From Fratercula arctica (taxonomy: Eukaryota > Chordata > Aves > Charadriiformes > Alcidae): DNA of 64,000 bases. The position numbers and the translations under genes are program-made. Under the pieces are notes generated by a model. That model did no database searches and was not told the DNA's origin. It was given only the letters and a program-made list of their open reading frames with translations. This document shows, piece by piece, positions 60,225 through 64,000 of this stretch. The stretch spans positions 1,240,001-1,304,000 of the forward strand of contig CANTUZ010000001.1 of the NCBI GenBank assembly GCA_947846985.1, in the 5' to 3' direction. Each line of letters opens with the position of its first letter. Position 1 is the first letter of the stretch.

Positions 60225-60692
60225 TGGAAAGACACGGAGCTGCTGGAGCGGGGCCAAAGGAGGCCACAGAGATGATCCAAGGGCTGGAGCCCCTCTGCTG
60301 TGAGGACAGGCTGAGAGAGTTGGGGGGGTTCAGCCTGGAGAAGAGAAGGCTCCGCAGAGACCTTCCAGCCCCTTCCAGTCCCTCAAGGGGCTCCAGGAAA
60401 GCTGGGGAGGGACTTGGATCAGGGAGGGGAGCCATGGGATGAGGGGGAAGGGTTTTCCACTGCAAGAGGGGAGACTGAGCTGAGATCTGAGGCAGAAATT
60501 CTTGGCTGTGAGGGTGGTGAGCCCCTGGCGCAGGTTGCCCAGAGAAGCTGTGGCTGCCCCATCCCTGGAGGGGTTCAAGGCCAGGTTGGATGGGGCTTTG
60601 AGCAACCTGGTGTGGTGGGAGGTGTCCCTGCCCCAGGGTGTCACTGGATGAGCTTTAAGGTCCCTTCCAGCCTAAACCATTCCATGATTCTA
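60225..60692 (+). mobile_element. CR1 LINE fragment, about 470 bp
   Basis: Starts near gacacggagctgctggagcg and ends with ccattccatgattctat. It contains the words [18 protein letters not shown] and the CR1 tail sequence, with small deletions. Confidence 0.93.
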
Positions 60693-62111
60693 TAATCAAA
60701 GCCCCCCAGCCTCAGGCAGGATATGCTCCCTGCATTTCCCATGCTGCCACGTAGGCAGGGGACAGCTTTGGGTGCGGAGGAGAAGAGCTTGTCCTGGGAG
60801 GAGACCTTGCAGGGTGAGCGGCGGGGAGCTTCCCCGTGTTATCATTATCCCATGGATATGGGTTTCAGCCTTAGCAGCCGCAGGCAACCAGCGGTTGCCA
60901 TGACACAGAGCGGCTGGGAACACGACATCCCCAGCCGCTTCCAGCTCCGGCCTCCCCCAGTGCAACCTTCACCCCAACTCACCCCGTCTCGCCTGTCCTC
61001 AACCCACCTCTCACACACAGAAAAGTGGGGAGGGCCCCCCCCGAGGGAAGCAGAACGGCGGTACCCGACCTCAGAAATAAGCGCGAAAAGGCATTTAGAA
61101 GCAGGGAGGGAGGGCGAAGGCTGGGTGCCAGGACGCAGAGCAGAGGGGATGCAGCCTGGCGAGGTCCTGGGCAAACATTTGCCCTGCAAGATCCAGTCCA
61201 CCTGCTCCAGCACCAGCAACCCCCAGTGCCAGAGTATGCCAGGGGGCTCCTGTTTTGCAGGGTGAGCACCCCCTGCCCGCATCCCTCCCCTGCCCTGGCT
61301 CTCAACTCCCTCCCCAGTTCCTCGGTGAAAAATGCTGGTTTTCATGCTGGGGATAAGGAGCAGACAGGTTCCCCTCCCCCCCGCCTCAAGTAACACCTTG
61401 GTAACAGCGTAGCTGTTGCAAGAGTCATCGCTGGGCTTCTTCAGGCCCAGGAAATCACACTAGTGCGATCAAATTGAAACTTTACGTTGGTGGGAAAAGA
61501 GCCAAAAAGATCCCAAGGCCTTTTCTCAGCCTGGGTGCTTTCCAGTTCCACGGGGGGGAAAGCAAAACCTTGCAGCGGGCTGGGGCCGAAAAGGTCGTTC
61601 CTGTTGCTTTTGCAGGCTGCGTTTGCGCTGCCACTTCCTGAGCGGAGGTCACCACTTGTGACACACGCACATGACGAAATGCCAACACCCCACGAGGGTG
61701 TACAGCCTTCCCCCCACCCAGTGCTTCGGGACCGAAAAAAACCAGCGGGTTAAATATGCCACAGAACAGCCCATTTCCTCAAACCGTACACATGGGGAGT
61801 TTTTTTTTTTTGGCTGTTTTCTTCTGCAAAATACGGCGCAGACAGGACATGGGTCTACGATAAAATGATGGCAGGATGTTTTCTGCTAGCGGCCACTACT
61901 GCCCAGACACAGCTATCATTTGAAGGCTGGTAGGCAGGAGAGCAAGTAACACCATCAAACTTTTTTTACTATATTAAAATAGCACTTTTTACAGTTGGCT
62001 CCGCTCGCTACAACGGTCTCCAAATGGTATCTGCATGCGAACAGACACCTCACAGCCTACGCAAACTCGAACGCAGACAGGAAACACACCACATCGCACT
62101 GAAAGCACGAT
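60693..62111. other. WDR73 3' flank
   Basis: No exon seen. Base composition falls to ordinary levels. An inverted repeat GGCAACC-AGC-GGTTGCC lies at 60883-60899. I saw no AATAAA on the minus strand between 62111 and 61400, so the WDR73 transcript end is not placed. Confidence 0.5.
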
Positions 62112-63283
62112 CTACCCGCAGTTCCCACCAGGCTGAACCCAGTCCCAGACGTGCAGGGAACCATCGCTTGCTGCCGACAATAAAGTTCTCGGCTTCTGTG
62201 GATGCCACGTGTGCGCCGTGACCGAGGGAGGACCTCCACTGCTGTCCCATCCGCCGAATGCGTGGCCTTTATGAACAAAGATGGGCTCTGCTTCCCTGCC
62301 AGAGCCGTCCCAGCTCCGCGCGTCATACACATGCACGGTCCCATCAAAACCTTGAATAAAAGGGAATTAAGAGAGACGGCAGAACTAAATTGCTTTGCTC
62401 TAGTCCTACTGGGCTCGCGCTCACCTCTCAGCAGGGCCGCTGAGACAGAAATGAGGACAAAGACACTGAGTGACAACCCGTGACAGCAGAGCTTCCAAGT
62501 CTCCCAGGAGCTTGTCTCAAGCTGCCGGGGAGAACATGGGCCAGATCCAAAAAGCTTGCAGATTCACTGGTCTGAATTTGTGATGCCCTAGGCCAAGAGC
62601 TGGTCTTATCAGCACAGTTTTCCCTGCGGCCAGGCTGTCACTGGCACTACCAGGACAGTGCTTGGGGTCTTTGTTCTCCCAGGAGGGAAGCGAGGGTCCC
62701 CCAGAACCCATCCAGGCCCTTTCTGTAGTTACTGGAGAGAGGCAACTGCAGACAACAATTAGCTCGCATCTCTGCTGGCTCCAGGAGGAGCTATGAACAA
62801 CCACCTCCTAACTGGGGTGTTTAAAGTAAGGTGGGGTGAACTGGACGTCCGTAGAAATACAGCTCAAAAAAACATCCAGAAAAGGAGATCTCTACCCAAA
62901 GCACATACCTGAAACAGCAAGGCAGCTTTCCAGAGCGGGAGCCCAGGAGACACACAGGAACTCTGCACCTGAGCTGGGAGAGGGCACTCTGCACTTCGCT
63001 GAGGCCAAGGACTCGGAGATTTTCCTTACGTCTGTGAGGGTGAGGTGCCCTCCGCTCGAGAGGCGAGCTATGGGCCAGGAGCTTGAGTCAGAGCCTTGAG
63101 GTCCGCGCCCGACTCCCATGCACCACCGCTCGCCACACGGCGCTGAGGGGACGGACGCAGCCTCCAAGGGACTCTGCGGCTGCCGAACGTCAGCCAGGCA
63201 CAGCTGGCCCTTGGCAGAGCAGAGGAGCAACGTGTTGCAATCCAGGAACGCCAGGCCGCTGAGCTCCTCGCTGTTTCTGGCAG
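62112..63283 (-). CDS. WDR73: WDR73, WD repeat protein 73 (last two exons)
   Basis: Two exons on the minus strand. The internal one is 63283 to 62909, with acceptor ttttccag and donor gtatgt; it encodes [13 protein letters not shown] through ERWCMGVG to LESCLAVSG. The terminal one is 62350 to 62112, acceptor ttcaag; it encodes [15 protein letters not shown] through HTWHP and [11 protein letters not shown] to TAG at 62114-62112. The joining codon is G|GT. The order and wording match the C-terminal WD repeats of vertebrate WDR73, a protein of microtubule and spindle-pole biology linked in people to Galloway-Mowat syndrome. About half of the protein is present. Upstream exons were not found in 63284-64000 and presumably lie beyond the window. 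Confidence 0.93.
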
Positions 63284-64000
63284 CTGGAAAAGAGAAAGGC
63301 ACATCTTAGATGACACGAGGAGCATTTGCGTGGTTTTTCTGCTGCAATCTTGCCCGAGAAAGCAGATTTCCAGCCTTGTCCCTGCAAGTGGCTTTCAAGC
63401 AACATTCTTCAAGAGAGCCAGCAGCAGAGAGTGACGGCCTGCTCGGGAATTGTCTCTGTGCAGGATCCATGTGGAGCCGGCACAGCCGGTACCCCTCAAA
63501 AGCAGATGTTAACACCCAGGCAGAGGAGACAGGAGGCCCACGACTAACATGAGCTCTGTTTGAGCTCCCACAGGGGACCCAACATGGACCAAAGCTCTGA
63601 AAGCGGATGCTTCCAGCGCTGCCCCTCACCAGCGGGAGCCACATGAGTCCCTGTGGCATGGGGGCACAGCAGAGCAGTGACAAATAGACCTTCTTTTTTG
63701 CTCAGCACACTGCGTTACAGCCACTGGACACATATGCACACATTTTCCTGTGCATGATGCTGAGTCTTACTGGGTTGGTGAAGGCAGATGGTCTCCAGGA
63801 TCCCCAACAAACCAGGCCTGGATTAACCACCTTGCGTTAAGGCATGGCTGGTTTAACGGGGCTAGTGTGATCCTCCTCCCATCCACACAGACAGATCAGA
63901 GTAACACAGAGCTCGCTCAGAAGTTGATGCTGATTTCAATGACCCCAAGCGATGTGACTCTGCGGCCAGGTCCTCCTTCTTTTGGGACAAGACGCACAGC
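63284..64000 (-). other. WDR73 intron, as far as can be seen
   Basis: No upstream WDR73 exon could be recognised on the minus strand. The acceptor at 63284-63285 needs a preceding exon that ends with one base of a split codon. Confidence 0.5.

Noticed and set aside
63306..63683. 125-codon minus-strand frame next to WDR73 as its upstream exon
   Set aside because: No match to the WDR73 region expected before RNSEELS and no fitting donor; taken as intron.

Overview
The window looks like a GC-rich, gene-dense avian microchromosome segment. The evidence is CR1 LINE fragments as the only recognisable interspersed elements apart from a MIR-like relic, compact introns, many C and G homopolymer runs, and proteins that match vertebrate families residue for residue at key sites. 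CR1 elements also occur in turtles and crocodilians, so 'bird' is an inference.

Three protein-coding genes are supported. (1) PDE2A, + strand, 6927-22522: 29 exons, in frame, 902 codons to the stop. Only the isoform-specific N-terminus (about 50 residues) is missing and was not found upstream. (2) ARRB1 (beta-arrestin 1), + strand, 33887-54609: all 16 coding exons, 418 codons, from a CpG-island promoter to a canonical poly(A) signal. (3) WDR73, - strand, 62112-63283: the last two coding exons only, tail-to-tail with ARRB1. PDE2A hydrolyses cAMP and cGMP and beta-arrestin 1 desensitises and scaffolds G-protein-coupled receptors, so the two neighbours act in related signalling, but nothing in the sequence shows that they are co-regulated.

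Layout: 1-6926 has no recognisable exon and carries four tandem arrays (PDE2A upstream region or 5' intron). 6927-22522 is PDE2A, whose introns are filled with minisatellites. 22523-33239 is intergenic and includes a 51-bp/102-bp satellite, a roughly 590-bp polypyrimidine tract, a 1.7-kb pentamer array and a 1.8-kb TG array. 33240-33886 is the ARRB1 promoter and 5' UTR. 33887-56118 is ARRB1, with an 11.5-kb first intron made largely of arrays. 56750-60692 is a CR1 graveyard with one nested insertion. 60693-64000 holds WDR73 and flanks.

The dominant feature is tandem repetition: about 34 arrays, by rough hand tally some 24 kb or more than a third of the window. Several array families recur at separate places (a GGGATG core, TG/CA arrays, a 29-bp family in two ARRB1 introns), several show higher-order structure, and some consist of splice-acceptor-like units. 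An exact 15-mer, GGGGAAACTGAGGCA, occurs at seven dispersed sites plus one 14/15 copy, and one copy sits in a MIR-like context. I did not find a clearly new gene system; the novelty is in repeat architecture and its possible effects on splicing and transcription.
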